Positions 1 through 7,226 of a stretch of DNA of 19,186 nucleotides are shown here, piece by piece. The translations under genes and the position numbers were made by a program. The stretch is taken from contig JBBRPS010000078.1 in assembly GCA_038227745.1 (NCBI GenBank), positions 1-19,186 on the forward strand, given 5' to 3'. The first letter of the stretch is position 1. The number at the start of each line of letters is the position of its first letter. The notes beneath the pieces are model-generated. The model made no database searches. It had not been told where the DNA came from and saw only the letters and a program-made list of their open reading frames with translations. Source of the stretch: DASPXY01 sp038227745. Its GTDB lineage: Bacteria > Planctomycetota > Planctomycetia > Gemmatales > Gemmataceae.

Positions 1-56
1 GGCCAAGGCGTTCGCGGCGAAACGGCAGCGAGAGGCACAACACACGAGGTCACCTC

Positions 57-659
57 ATGATCCTCGCCTCTCATGTCGTCTTCGGTGCCTACGGATTCTG
101 GCTCCCCAACGACCCCCGCGGCTCCTGGTCCGACTTCGTCGGCGCCTGGGAGCTGTTCCGCTTCGGCCCGGCCACGAAAACCGACACGCGGCGCTCCGTC
201 GCCGACCGGCCCCACGACCGCGAGCTGCGCCGCGCTGCGAAGCAGGCCTTGAAACGGCCCGCCGTCCGCTTCACCGGCTTGCAGGCGGTCGCCATCGGCC
301 AGGGCTTCGCGGAGTGCATCCGCCGTGGGGCGGTCACCGTCTGGGCCTGTTCCATCCTGCCGGAGCACGTTCACCTCGTCATCGCTCGCCACACCTGCCC
401 GGTGGAGCAGATCGTCCCCCTGCTGAAAGGGGAGGCCACACGGCGGCTGGTCGCGGAAGGTTTGCACCCGTTCGCGGACCCAGACAACCCCAGGAAGCGC
501 CCGCCGAAGTGCTGGGCGCGCGGCGAGTGGAAGGTGTTCCTCGACAGCGCCGAGGACGTCGCCCGGGCGGTCCGTTATGTGGAGGAGAACCCCGTCAAGG
601 AGGGCAAGCGCCCGCAGCGCTGGTCGTTCGTCACGCCGTTCGACGCCGCCCTCGTTTAA
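57..659 (+). CDS. REP-associated tyrosine transposase (RAYT), Y1/IS200-like HUH family
   Basis: This is a single-strand DNA transposase of the Y1 (IS200/IS605-like) superfamily, 200 aa long. The HUH metal-binding motif is visible as EHVHLV, with His104 and His106. The catalytic tyrosine is Tyr174 in RYVEENPVKEG, the usual Tyr-helix signature followed by NPVK.G. The N-terminus GAYGFWLPNDPRGSW resembles the planctomycete branch of these proteins. RAYTs are domesticated relatives of IS200 transposases that cut single-stranded REP palindromes. They are usually single-copy and lack the left and right ends of an IS, and none are seen here. The ATG at 57 is preceded by GAGG (46-49). The protein looks complete, with motifs in the expected order. 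REP-like palindromes occur elsewhere in the window, but none was found next to this gene. The family call is firm; the assignment to RAYT rather than an active IS200 element is inferred from the NPVK.G signature and the lack of IS ends. Confidence 0.85.
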   Translation: MILASHVVFGAYGFWLPNDPRGSWSDFVGAWELFRFGPATKTDTRRSVADRPHDRELRRAAKQALKRPAVRFTGLQAVAIGQGFAECIRRGAVTVWACSILPEHVHLVIARHTCPVEQIVPLLKGEATRRLVAEGLHPFADPDNPRKRPPKCWARGEWKVFLDSAEDVARAVRYVEENPVKEGKRPQRWSFVTPFDAALV

Positions 660-691
660 TAGCCTTTGAGCGGGTCGTTGAAAAAACAGGA

Positions 692-729
692 CAGGGGCGC
701 CGAACCGATGGGCAGGTTCGGCGCCCCTG
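692..729. terminator. Bidirectional intrinsic terminator between convergent genes
   Basis: A perfect 15-bp inverted repeat (692-706 and 715-729) surrounds an 8-nt loop. On the left flank lies AAAAAA (681-686), which becomes a U-tract when read on the minus strand, so the hairpin is a strong terminator for the minus-strand lipoprotein gene ending at 758. On the plus strand it is followed by CTTGCTTT, a weaker U-rich tail for the transposase gene ending at 659. Confidence 0.8.
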
Positions 730-757
730 CTTGCTTTACATCGTCTCCGCGGACGGG

Positions 758-1465
758 CTACTGCGCGGGGGCGATCGTGTACTCACCGATCCGCACGTGG
801 AACTCGTAGGACTTGGCGTTGTAAGCGCGCCTCCCGGGGCCCGTTTTGATCGAATGCACCACGCCGGTCACGGTCACGCGGTCGCCGGCGCGGACCTTCG
901 ACGCCGGGGAGTCGGTGGGGAGCTTCAGATTGAACGTCTCGAAACTGGCCGGCTGTTTCGACGGCTGGAGCCGCAGCCCGGCGCACGCGGGATCCTCGGG
1001 AGACTTCACCGTTGCCGTGACGATGCCGCCCTCCTGGATCGACTCCACGGGCAGCGTCCAGTGGATTTTCTGCTTGGCGGCGGACTTCAGAGTATGGGTG
1101 TAGTCTGCCCACGCCTTGTCCACGACGGCCTTGTCCTCGGGAGGCAGCGCGCGAACCTTCGCGGCGCTCGCGATCAGCCACTGGAGCGTCTTGTGGGCAT
1201 CGCCGGGGTCGAAGGCGGCGCCGTTCGCCGCGGGCGTGCCGTCCTTCTTCACGCCCGTTTCCGGCACCTCCTTTTTCGGAGTGGGGTTGTCCTTCTTCGC
1301 GGCAGGGTTGTCGTCCTTCTTCCCGTCGGAGGCCTCGCCCTTCCGGGAGTCGGAGGAGGTTCCATCCTTCGCGGGGTTGATGGAGGCCCGGGGGGCATCC
1401 GGAGGGTTCCGCCCGCACCCCGAGAGGAGCAGCAGGGCGCAGGCGGAGAGCAGCAGGCATCGCAT
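758..1465 (-). CDS. Putative lipoprotein with C-terminal OB-fold-like domain
   Basis: An exported lipoprotein of about 235 aa and unknown function. The N-terminus MRCLLLSACALLLLSGCG is a lipoprotein signal peptide with lipobox LSGC, putting the lipidated Cys at residue 17. Residues about 30-75 form a Lys/Asp/Pro-rich hydrophilic linker (KKDNPAAKKDNPTPKK type). The C-terminal part, with GDRVTVTGVVHSI followed by beta-strand-like segments, resembles the tRNA_anti-like/OB-fold domains found in small bacterial lipoproteins. A GTG six bases upstream (1471) would also be in frame, but the AGGAG at 1474-1478 (minus strand) is 8 nt from the ATG at 1465 and only 2 nt from that GTG, so 1465 is chosen. 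The gene is monocistronic and ends at a strong terminator. The OB-fold assignment is by pattern only. Confidence 0.7.
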   Translation of the reverse strand: MRCLLLSACALLLLSGCGRNPPDAPRASINPAKDGTSSDSRKGEASDGKKDDNPAAKKDNPTPKKEVPETGVKKDGTPAANGAAFDPGDAHKTLQWLIASAAKVRALPPEDKAVVDKAWADYTHTLKSAAKQKIHWTLPVESIQEGGIVTATVKSPEDPACAGLRLQPSKQPASFETFNLKLPTDSPASKVRAGDRVTVTGVVHSIKTGPGRRAYNAKSYEFHVRIGEYTIAPAQ

Positions 1466-1509
1466 CGGCACGTCTCCTGAAGTGAATATCGGCCGTCCGA
1501 CAGTCCTCT

Positions 1510-1539
1510 ATTGTACCGCCGCCGGTCCGCCCCCGTCCA
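1510..1539 (-). promoter_or_regulatory. Candidate sigma70-type promoter of the lipoprotein gene
   Basis: On the minus strand TGGACG (1534-1539, 4/6 to TTGACA) is separated by 18 nt from TACAAT (1510-1515, 5/6 to TATAAT). This lies about 45 nt upstream of the ATG at 1465 in an otherwise GC-rich stretch. It is a consensus match only; planctomycete promoters are poorly characterised. Confidence 0.3.
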
Positions 1540-1602
1540 CCGTGCCGGGCTTCTCCCAGGCAGGAGCCAGGAAGAGGGAATGGTAGGAGTGGGGGAAGGA
1601 AC

Positions 1603-2712
1603 TCAGGCCTGCGGGGCGGCGGTCGTCTGGCCGGCGCGGATCTCGTGCGGGCAGAGGAGGTGCTCCGGCGTGGCCGGCGCAGCCGCGGCGCGCAGCAGCA
1701 CCCGCACCGCCATCCGACCCATCCGGTGCCAGTCGGCCTGGTGGCAGGTCAGGCCGGCGACCTCCTCGCCGCCACCGCCCAGCACGCTGACCGCGGCCGG
1801 CACCTCCAGCCCGTGCGGGACGAGCTCGCCCATGACGAGGGCCGCCAGCGAGTTGTTGAAACAGTAGAGGGCCGTCGGCCGCGGCCGCAGCGCGAGAAAC
1901 TGCCGCACCGCCTCGCCGGCGCCCGCGCGCGTCAGCGCGACCGACAACTCCCAGGCCCGGCGGCGCGGCAGGCCGGCGTCGCGCAAGCCCTGGCGGTAGC
2001 CCTGGAGCCGCCACGGGTTCAGGTCCTCGCGCCGCCAGTTGACGAACGCGACGCGGCGGTGTCCCAGGTCGGCGAGGTAGCGGACCGCCCGTCGCGCCGC
2101 CTCGAAGGAGTCCTCGCGCACCGAGGGAATGCGCGTGAGCTGCAGATCGTGGTCGAGCAGGACCGTCGGTAGGCCGAGGCCATCCATTCGCCGCAGCAAC
2201 TTTTCCTCGCCGTAATGGGCGAAGATCACGCCGCGCAGGCGCTGCTCCTGCCGCAGTCGGCCCAGCGCCTGGCCGATCTGCGTATACGCGGCGTGCTCCA
2301 CCACCAGGCGGAGGCCGGCCGCGCTCGCCTCTTCCAGCGCCCCCTGCACCATCAGGGCGCTGACCTGGCGCGTGACCGCCTCCTCCTGGCCCTCGCCGGC
2401 GGGGTAGCCCGCCTGCAGGTAGCCGATACAGGTCGCCGGCGCCGCCTCGATGCGCTCGGGCAGGGAGGGCGGCCGCAGGAACGTGCCCTTGCGGCGGATC
2501 TTTACCAGCAGGCCTTCGCGCTGCAGGTTCTCCGCGGCCAGGCGCACCGTCTCGCGGCTCACGCCGAGCTGCTTGGCCAGCTCGACCTCCGTCGGCAGGC
2601 GGCCGTCGGGGAAGCGCCCCTCGGCGATCGCCTGGCGGAGCATCTGCTCGACGCGCGTCGTCAGGCACGGGGGTCGCTCCAGTCGCCCCAGCTCCTCCGG
2701 TGGTGTCGTCAT
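1603..2712 (-). CDS. GntR-HTH / LacI-type ligand-binding transcriptional regulator
   Basis: A 369-aa one-component regulator. Residues about 17-80 are a GntR winged helix-turn-helix with the hallmark DGRLPTEVELAKQLGVSRET, followed by EGLLVKIRRKGTF for the wing. Residues about 93-360 fit the periplasmic-binding-protein-like fold used by LacI/GalR and AraR-type regulators (Peripla_BP_3 type). Matching pieces include a strand and helix after CIGYLQAGYP, GVIFAHYG, PTVLLDHD, the DLGHRRVAFVN segment and RPTALYCFNN. Such chimeric regulators usually sense sugars or sugar derivatives. The ATG at 2712 gives a protein of typical length. The gene is divergent from the DUF1549/DUF1501 operon, with a long palindrome and a dyad-containing promoter in between, so autoregulation or control of that operon is possible. 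The family is clear; ligand and targets are unknown. Confidence 0.9.
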   Translation of the reverse strand: MTTPPEELGRLERPPCLTTRVEQMLRQAIAEGRFPDGRLPTEVELAKQLGVSRETVRLAAENLQREGLLVKIRRKGTFLRPPSLPERIEAAPATCIGYLQAGYPAGEGQEEAVTRQVSALMVQGALEEASAAGLRLVVEHAAYTQIGQALGRLRQEQRLRGVIFAHYGEEKLLRRMDGLGLPTVLLDHDLQLTRIPSVREDSFEAARRAVRYLADLGHRRVAFVNWRREDLNPWRLQGYRQGLRDAGLPRRRAWELSVALTRAGAGEAVRQFLALRPRPTALYCFNNSLAALVMGELVPHGLEVPAAVSVLGGGGEEVAGLTCHQADWHRMGRMAVRVLLRAAAAPATPEHLLCPHEIRAGQTTAAPQA

Positions 2713-2723
2713 CGGCCAGCCTT

Positions 2724-2792
2724 CGTTTAGCCGCGGGTCGCAGAACCGCGCGAGGTCGGGACGCGCGCGGTTCTGCGAACCGCGGCTAAACG
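2724..2792. repeat. 29-bp-arm palindromic repeat, family A (TTTAGCCGCGG core)
   Basis: Inverted arms 2724-2752 and 2764-2792 match at 28 of 29 positions around an 11-nt spacer. Each arm carries TTTAGCCGCGG followed by a TCGCAGAACCGCG-type tail. A related palindrome with the same arm and spacer lengths lies at 18944-19012. Here the repeat sits in the 5' leader of the GntR-type regulator, just upstream of its ATG, so its hairpin could affect expression of that gene. Confidence 0.85.
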
Positions 2793-2807
2793 TCCCGAGT
2801 GGGGCTC

Positions 2808-2836
2808 ATTTTACAATTAGACAATCATTGTGTCTT
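2808..2836 (-). promoter_or_regulatory. Candidate promoter and operator for the GntR/LacI-type regulator
   Basis: This is an unusually AT-rich patch. On the minus strand AAGACA (2831-2836, 4/6 to TTGACA) and TAAAAT (2808-2813, 5/6 to TATAAT) are spaced by 17 nt. The spacer contains the perfect 11-nt dyad ACAATCATTGT (2821-2831), a size and placement expected of a repressor half-site pair that would block RNA polymerase. Chance matches are likelier in an AT-rich patch, so this stays tentative. Confidence 0.35.
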
Positions 2837-2917
2837 ACCGCGGATTGCTGGCACTCGGACGAACCGCCGCGGTAGGATGATCAGTGCCTCATGCCCCACC
2901 CCACCAAGGGCTCCACC

Positions 2918-4531
2918 ATGGCCCCCTCCCGCCGCGCCCGTTCTCGGTTGCTGCCGGCCGCCCTGGCCTTCCTGGCGACCGCCGCGCCCGCGTCCGCCCA
3001 GGAGAAGCCGCTGCGGCAGGTGATCGACGCCGAGGTCCGCGCCGGCTGGCAGCGCGAGAAGCTCACCCCCGCCCCCCGCTGTGACGACGCCGCCTTCCTG
3101 CGCCGCATCCACCTCGACCTGGTCGGCACCATTCCGACCCACGACGAGGTCAAAGGCTTCCTCGCCGACGCCGACCCGAAGAAGCGCGAGCAGGCGATCG
3201 ACCGCCTGCTCGACGACCCGCGCTTCGCGGCGCAGCAGGCCGACGTCTGGGATCTGGTCCTGTTCGGCCGCAACCCGCCCGGCGGCGACCAGACACGCAA
3301 GCGCGACGACTTCAAGAAGTGGCTCGCGGGCCAGTTCGCGAAGAAGGTGCCGTACGACCGCTGGGTGCGCGAGCTGCTCCTGGCGGAGGAGGAGGGTTCG
3401 GAGCTGTTCTACGTGCAGTTCCGCAACCAGCCGGAGGACGCCACGGTTGCGGTCACGCGCATCTTCCTCGGGACGCAACTCCAGTGCGCCCGCTGCCACG
3501 ACCACCCGTTCGAGAACCGTACGCAGCGCGAGTTCTACGGCATGGCCGGCTTCTTCGTTCGCCTCGTCGTCCTCGACGGCGGCGGCCCGAAGAGCAAGCG
3601 GCGCTTCCGCATCGCCGAGAAGAGCACCGGCGAGGTGCTGTTCAGCGGCTCGGTCAAGGAGCAGCGGCCGGGCAAGAAGGGCGAGCCGGTCAGGCCGAAG
3701 TTCCTCGGCGGCGCCGAGCTGGACGAGCCGCCCGCTCCGAAGGGGTTCAAGGAGCCGCCCATCAAGGGCAACGCCGCGCCGCCGCGGCCGGCCTTCTCGC
3801 GCAAGGAGAAGCTGGCCGCGTGGCTGACGGCCCCCGACAACCCGTACTTCGCACGTGCCGCGGCGAACCGCGTGTGGGCGCAGCTCATGGGTCGCGGCCT
3901 CGTCCAGCCCGTCGATGACCTGACCGAGACGAAGCGTGGCAGCCACCCCGCACTGCTCGACGCGCTAACGCGGCACCTGGTCGCGAGCCGCTTCGACCTG
4001 CGGGGCTTCATCCGCGAAGTGGTCAACAGCGAGGCGTACCAGCTCGCCGGCACCGGCGAGGTCACCGACGCCCTGCCGGGGTCGTTCGAGCGGGCGCGCG
4101 TCCGACCGCTGTCCGCGGAGGAACTGCTGGCGTCGCTCCCGACGGCCGCGGGTGTGGACGCGGCGGGGCGGAAGTATTTCCACGACAACGCCTCGCCGTA
4201 CATGCTCATGTACTTCGGCTCGCCGAACGACGGCCAGGGCAACTTCCAGGGCAACCTCGCCGAGCACCTGTTCCTCGACAACAGCGGACAGGTCCGCTAC
4301 CTGGCCCAGCCGCGCAAGGGCAATCTCGCCTACAGCCTCCTGAAGGACAAGGCCCCGTGGCCGGAGCGCGTCGAGCGCCTCTTTCTCACGGTGTTGAACC
4401 GGCCGCCGAACGCCGCCGAGCGGCAGCGATTCGTGCAGCACCTCACCTCCGACGCGCGAGCCAGCGAGGCGCTGATCGAGGAGGCCGTCTGGGCGCTGCT
4501 GAACTCCTCGGAGTTTCGCTTCAATCACTGA
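2918..4531 (+). CDS. Exported DUF1549/DUF1553 protein, lacking the cytochrome domain
   Basis: A 537-aa exported planctomycete-type protein. A signal peptide ends near APASAQ (about residue 28). DUF1549 follows (roughly residues 32-235), with FLRRIHLDLVGTIPT, REQAIDRLLDDPRF and the haem-like motif CARCHDHPF (Cys190, Cys193, His194). DUF1553 lies in the C-terminal half, starting near residue 297 with KLAAWLTAPDNPYFARAAAN and RVWAQLMGRGLVQPVDD. Larger homologues usually begin with a planctomycete cytochrome c (PSCyt1) domain, which is absent here. An in-frame ATG exists at 2891, but AAGGG (2906-2910) is 7 nt from the ATG at 2918 and the resulting N-terminus is a cleaner signal peptide. It is followed 43 nt later by a DUF1501 gene, the usual partner. 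The biochemical role of this pair is not established. Confidence 0.9.
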   Translation: MAPSRRARSRLLPAALAFLATAAPASAQEKPLRQVIDAEVRAGWQREKLTPAPRCDDAAFLRRIHLDLVGTIPTHDEVKGFLADADPKKREQAIDRLLDDPRFAAQQADVWDLVLFGRNPPGGDQTRKRDDFKKWLAGQFAKKVPYDRWVRELLLAEEEGSELFYVQFRNQPEDATVAVTRIFLGTQLQCARCHDHPFENRTQREFYGMAGFFVRLVVLDGGGPKSKRRFRIAEKSTGEVLFSGSVKEQRPGKKGEPVRPKFLGGAELDEPPAPKGFKEPPIKGNAAPPRPAFSRKEKLAAWLTAPDNPYFARAAANRVWAQLMGRGLVQPVDDLTETKRGSHPALLDALTRHLVASRFDLRGFIREVVNSEAYQLAGTGEVTDALPGSFERARVRPLSAEELLASLPTAAGVDAAGRKYFHDNASPYMLMYFGSPNDGQGNFQGNLAEHLFLDNSGQVRYLAQPRKGNLAYSLLKDKAPWPERVERLFLTVLNRPPNAAERQRFVQHLTSDARASEALIEEAVWALLNSSEFRFNH

Positions 4532-4574
4532 GACTTCGCCGGATCTGAAAACTGCTGCTGAAGGGAAATCCGCC

Positions 4575-5846
4575 ATGACCCTCCCGAACACGACCCAGGC
4601 GCACCTCAGCCGCCGCGCCTTCCTGAAGGGGACGCTGATCACCGCCGGCGGTGCCGCCGTCGCGAACTGGGGCGGCCTGTTCCACTCGCCGACCGCCGCC
4701 AGCGAAACCACCCGGCGCCAGAAGCGCTGCATCCTCCTGTGGATGAACGGCGGCGCCAGCCAGATTGACACCTTTGACATGAAGCCGGGCCGGCCGACCG
4801 GCGGGCCGTTCCGCCCCATCGCCACCAACGTGCCCGGCACCCAGATCTGCGAGTACCTGCCGCGCCTGGCGCGTATGGCCGACAAGCTGGCGATCGTCCG
4901 CAGCATGCGCACGCAGTCGCCCGACCACCCCGACGGCATCTACCACATGCACACCTGCTACAAGATGCAGGACCGAGTGCCGCACCCGGAGCTCGGGGCC
5001 ATGGTCGCCCGTTACCTCGGCAACGCTGACGCCGACCTGCCGAGCTTCGTGCGCATGGGGCCGACCGGCAACGGCGGCGCCGGCTACCTCGGCCCGCGTT
5101 ATCAACCGTTCTCCCTCGACCGCACCGGCCGCCTGCCTTACTTCACCGCCCCCTACGCGACTGGGGCGACCGGCCAGCGCCGCTCCGACCTGCTGCGCTT
5201 CGTCGAACAGGAGTTCGCCCGCGACCACCGCGCCGAGCCGTTCGAGTCGCACCGCCAGGCCGAGGCGCGGGCGGCGCGGCTGCTGCGGGCGCGCAGCGTC
5301 TTCGACATCACTCGCGACTGGCCGCGCGTCCGCGACCGCTACGGCGACACCAACTTCGGCCGTGGCTGCTACCTCGCCCGCAAGCTCGTCGAGGCCGGCG
5401 TGCCGTTCGTCGAGATCGGCCAGGACAACTACGACAGTCACGCCGACAACTTCGTCTGCCACAAGGCGAACCTGGGCGTGCTCGACCCGGCCTGGTCGGG
5501 CTTGCTGCAGGACCTGCACGAGAGCGGACTGCTGGAGGACACGCTGGTGGTCTGGATGGGAGAGGTGGGGCGGACACCGTACATCAACAACCGCGAGGGC
5601 CGCGACCACTACATCCGAGCGTGGACGATCGTGCTGGCCGGCGGCGGCATCCGCGGCGGTCAGGTCCACGGCGCCACTGACGCGGACGGCCGCGAGGTAC
5701 GCGACAACCCTGTCAGCGAGGGCGACCTGTTCGCGACGATCTACACCGCGCTGGGCATCAACCCGCGCGTCCGCCATTACGTCGGCACGCGGCCAATCTG
5801 GGCCACGCCCGAGGGCTCGGGGCCGATCCGCGCTCTGCTTTCGTGA
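4575..5846 (+). CDS. Tat-exported DUF1501 protein
   Basis: A 423-aa DUF1501 protein, a family related to the sulfatase/alkaline-phosphatase fold. The twin-arginine signal SRRAFLKG (residues 12-19) is followed by a hydrophobic stretch, so export of the folded protein is expected. Family hallmarks are the conserved LLWMNGGASQIDTFDMKPG block near the start, CEYLPRLARMADKLAIVRSM, NFGRGCYLARKLVEAGVPFV, and GRDHY followed by VLAGGGIRGGQVHGATD near residues 341-365. AAGGGA lies about 9 nt before the ATG. The gene is 43 nt downstream of the DUF1549/DUF1553 gene and probably co-transcribed with it. A long hairpin follows the stop codon. The protein appears full length; its substrate is unknown. Confidence 0.92.
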   Translation: MTLPNTTQAHLSRRAFLKGTLITAGGAAVANWGGLFHSPTAASETTRRQKRCILLWMNGGASQIDTFDMKPGRPTGGPFRPIATNVPGTQICEYLPRLARMADKLAIVRSMRTQSPDHPDGIYHMHTCYKMQDRVPHPELGAMVARYLGNADADLPSFVRMGPTGNGGAGYLGPRYQPFSLDRTGRLPYFTAPYATGATGQRRSDLLRFVEQEFARDHRAEPFESHRQAEARAARLLRARSVFDITRDWPRVRDRYGDTNFGRGCYLARKLVEAGVPFVEIGQDNYDSHADNFVCHKANLGVLDPAWSGLLQDLHESGLLEDTLVVWMGEVGRTPYINNREGRDHYIRAWTIVLAGGGIRGGQVHGATDADGREVRDNPVSEGDLFATIYTALGINPRVRHYVGTRPIWATPEGSGPIRALLS

Positions 5847-5874
5847 GGTTCGCCGATTGGCGGTGACATTTCCG

Positions 5875-5971
5875 CCGCCGCGCCGGGGAAGGGTCGGGTG
5901 GGGATTTGGGGGGTAGCGTCGCCAACGGCGATGCGTCCCCGCCCGGCCTTCCCCGTGCGCGGCGGTCTTTT
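5875..5971 (+). terminator. Long branched hairpin with T-rich tail between the DUF1501 and WD40 genes
   Basis: Arms 5875-5904 and 5936-5965 are an imperfect 30-nt inverted repeat (about 26 positions pair). The loop contains a smaller hairpin (GCGTCGCC...GGCGATGC). TCTTTT (5966-5971) follows, as in an intrinsic terminator. Because the WD40 gene starts only 19 nt later, it may reduce read-through into that gene rather than end the operon. It could equally be a dispersed palindromic repeat. Confidence 0.55.
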
Positions 5972-5989
5972 CATTGAACGAGGGAACCC

Positions 5990-7180
5990 ATGTCGCGGCC
6001 GCATTGCTTCCTGACCCGTGGGACCGCACTCGCGCTCGCCCTCCTGGCCGTGGGCGCCTGGCGGGCGGTGCCGGCGGGGGGGCCGTCCATCCACCCCGAG
6101 AAGGCCGTCCTCCTGTGGTCGCTCCCCTGGGACTCCGGCTGGGTGACGTCCGTCAGCTTCCTCGGCCCCAACCGCGTCGCGGCCGGCAACGACCGCGGCC
6201 AGATCCTCGTCTGGGACCTGCCCGAGAAGTCCGGCGCTCCCGCCCCCGCCCCGGCACGCCGCCTCGACGGCCATACCAACACCGTGAACCGCCTGCTCGC
6301 CACGCCCGACGGTCGCTGGCTCATCTCGGCGAGCAACGACCACACCGTCCGCTACTGGGACGCGCAGGCACCGGCGAAGGGCGCCGGCACCGTCGTGCTC
6401 AACGCCCGCGCCGTGGAAGAGGCGGCCGTCCGGAAGCGCGGCAAGAAGGTCGTCCCCTCCGAGATCGAGGTCGCCGTGCAGGAGGCCGAGCGCGTCCTCA
6501 TCGGCCACCGCGAATGGGTGCTGGGACTGGCCCTCAGCCGCGACGGCACCACCCTCGTCAGCGGCGACGACGCCGGCGAGGTGATCGTCTGGGACCGGCC
6601 GGCCGGCAAGGAGGTGCGCCGCTGGAAGGTCAAGGGCTGGGCGTGGGCCGTCGCCCTCGCGCCCGACGCGCGCGCGGCGGCCGTGTCCGAGCGCCTGCCG
6701 CTCGTCTTCGACTCCGGGCGCCACGCCGGCCTCAAGGTCTGGGACGTCCAGACGGGGCAGATGAAGCTCGACCTGAGCAAGACGTTCGACAAGCAGCTGA
6801 TCTCGGCGGCGGTCTTCTCGCCGGACGGCAAGTGGCTGGCGGTCGGCCGCGGCGGCGAGATCGACGGCGTCAACGGCAAGGTGACGCTGCTCGACGCGGC
6901 CACCGGCAAGAAGGTGCGCGAACTCACCCCCGGCCACCTGAACGGCCTGACGAACCTCGCCTTCCACCCTGACGGCAAGTACCTGTTCTCCTGCGGCCGC
7001 GACACGACGGTGCGCGTCTGGAGCGTGAGCGACGGCAAGCTGGTCAAGGAACTGGGGCGGCCGCGTGGCGGTCAGTTCAAGGATTGGATCCACGCGGTTT
7101 CGGTCTCGTCGGACGGCCGGCGGCTGGCCGCCGCCGACATGGCCGGCCAGGTGCATATCTGGGCGCTCGACGGCAAGTGA
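5990..7180 (+). CDS. Exported WD40 beta-propeller protein
   Basis: A 396-aa protein with an N-terminal hydrophobic signal (GTALALALLAVGAWRAVPAGG, cleaved near residue 30) and about seven WD40-type repeats, enough for one complete propeller. Typical repeat ends are ILVWDLPEK, TVRYWDAQ, VIVWDRPAG, GLKVWDVQTG, KVTLLDAATG, TVRVWSVSDG and VHIWALDG. Between blades 2 and 3 there is a charged insertion of about 40 residues (near AVEEAAVRKRGKKVV). GAGGGA at 5980-5985 is well placed before the ATG. WD40 proteins are common third partners of the DUF1549/DUF1501 pair in planctomycetes and probably act as an extracytoplasmic interaction scaffold; that role is inference. The gene converges on the DUF6629 gene with only 46 bp between them. 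Confidence 0.88.
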   Translation: MSRPHCFLTRGTALALALLAVGAWRAVPAGGPSIHPEKAVLLWSLPWDSGWVTSVSFLGPNRVAAGNDRGQILVWDLPEKSGAPAPAPARRLDGHTNTVNRLLATPDGRWLISASNDHTVRYWDAQAPAKGAGTVVLNARAVEEAAVRKRGKKVVPSEIEVAVQEAERVLIGHREWVLGLALSRDGTTLVSGDDAGEVIVWDRPAGKEVRRWKVKGWAWAVALAPDARAAAVSERLPLVFDSGRHAGLKVWDVQTGQMKLDLSKTFDKQLISAAVFSPDGKWLAVGRGGEIDGVNGKVTLLDAATGKKVRELTPGHLNGLTNLAFHPDGKYLFSCGRDTTVRVWSVSDGKLVKELGRPRGGQFKDWIHAVSVSSDGRRLAAADMAGQVHIWALDGK

Positions 7181-7226
7181 TCGGCAGCAGAAGGGGCCGG
7201 CCGGGCCTGTTCCTCCATGCGGATCA

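Noticed and set aside
46..56. Palindrome GAGGTCACCTC covering the transposase ribosome binding site
   Set aside because: With a 1-nt centre it cannot fold fully as a hairpin; at best 3 bp would form, so translational sequestration is not supported.
57..659. Reading the transposase gene as a complete IS200/IS605 element
   Set aside because: No left or right end hairpins or target-specific flanks were seen directly next to the gene, and the NPVK.G signature fits a stand-alone RAYT better.
314..1480. A 388-codon plus-strand frame spanning the transposase end and the lipoprotein gene
   Set aside because: It runs through a strong terminator hairpin and is antisense to a gene with a good lipoprotein signal, so it is a shadow frame.
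2836..2874. Inverted repeat TACCGCGG...CCGCGGTA upstream of the DUF1549 gene
   Set aside because: Only 8 bp per arm with a loop of more than 20 nt and no repeat elsewhere noticed; easily a chance pairing in GC-rich DNA.
4521..6029. Long minus-strand open frame opposite the DUF1501 gene
   Set aside because: It mirrors the codons of a clear DUF1501 gene, has low-complexity Val/Ala/Arg composition and no credible start.
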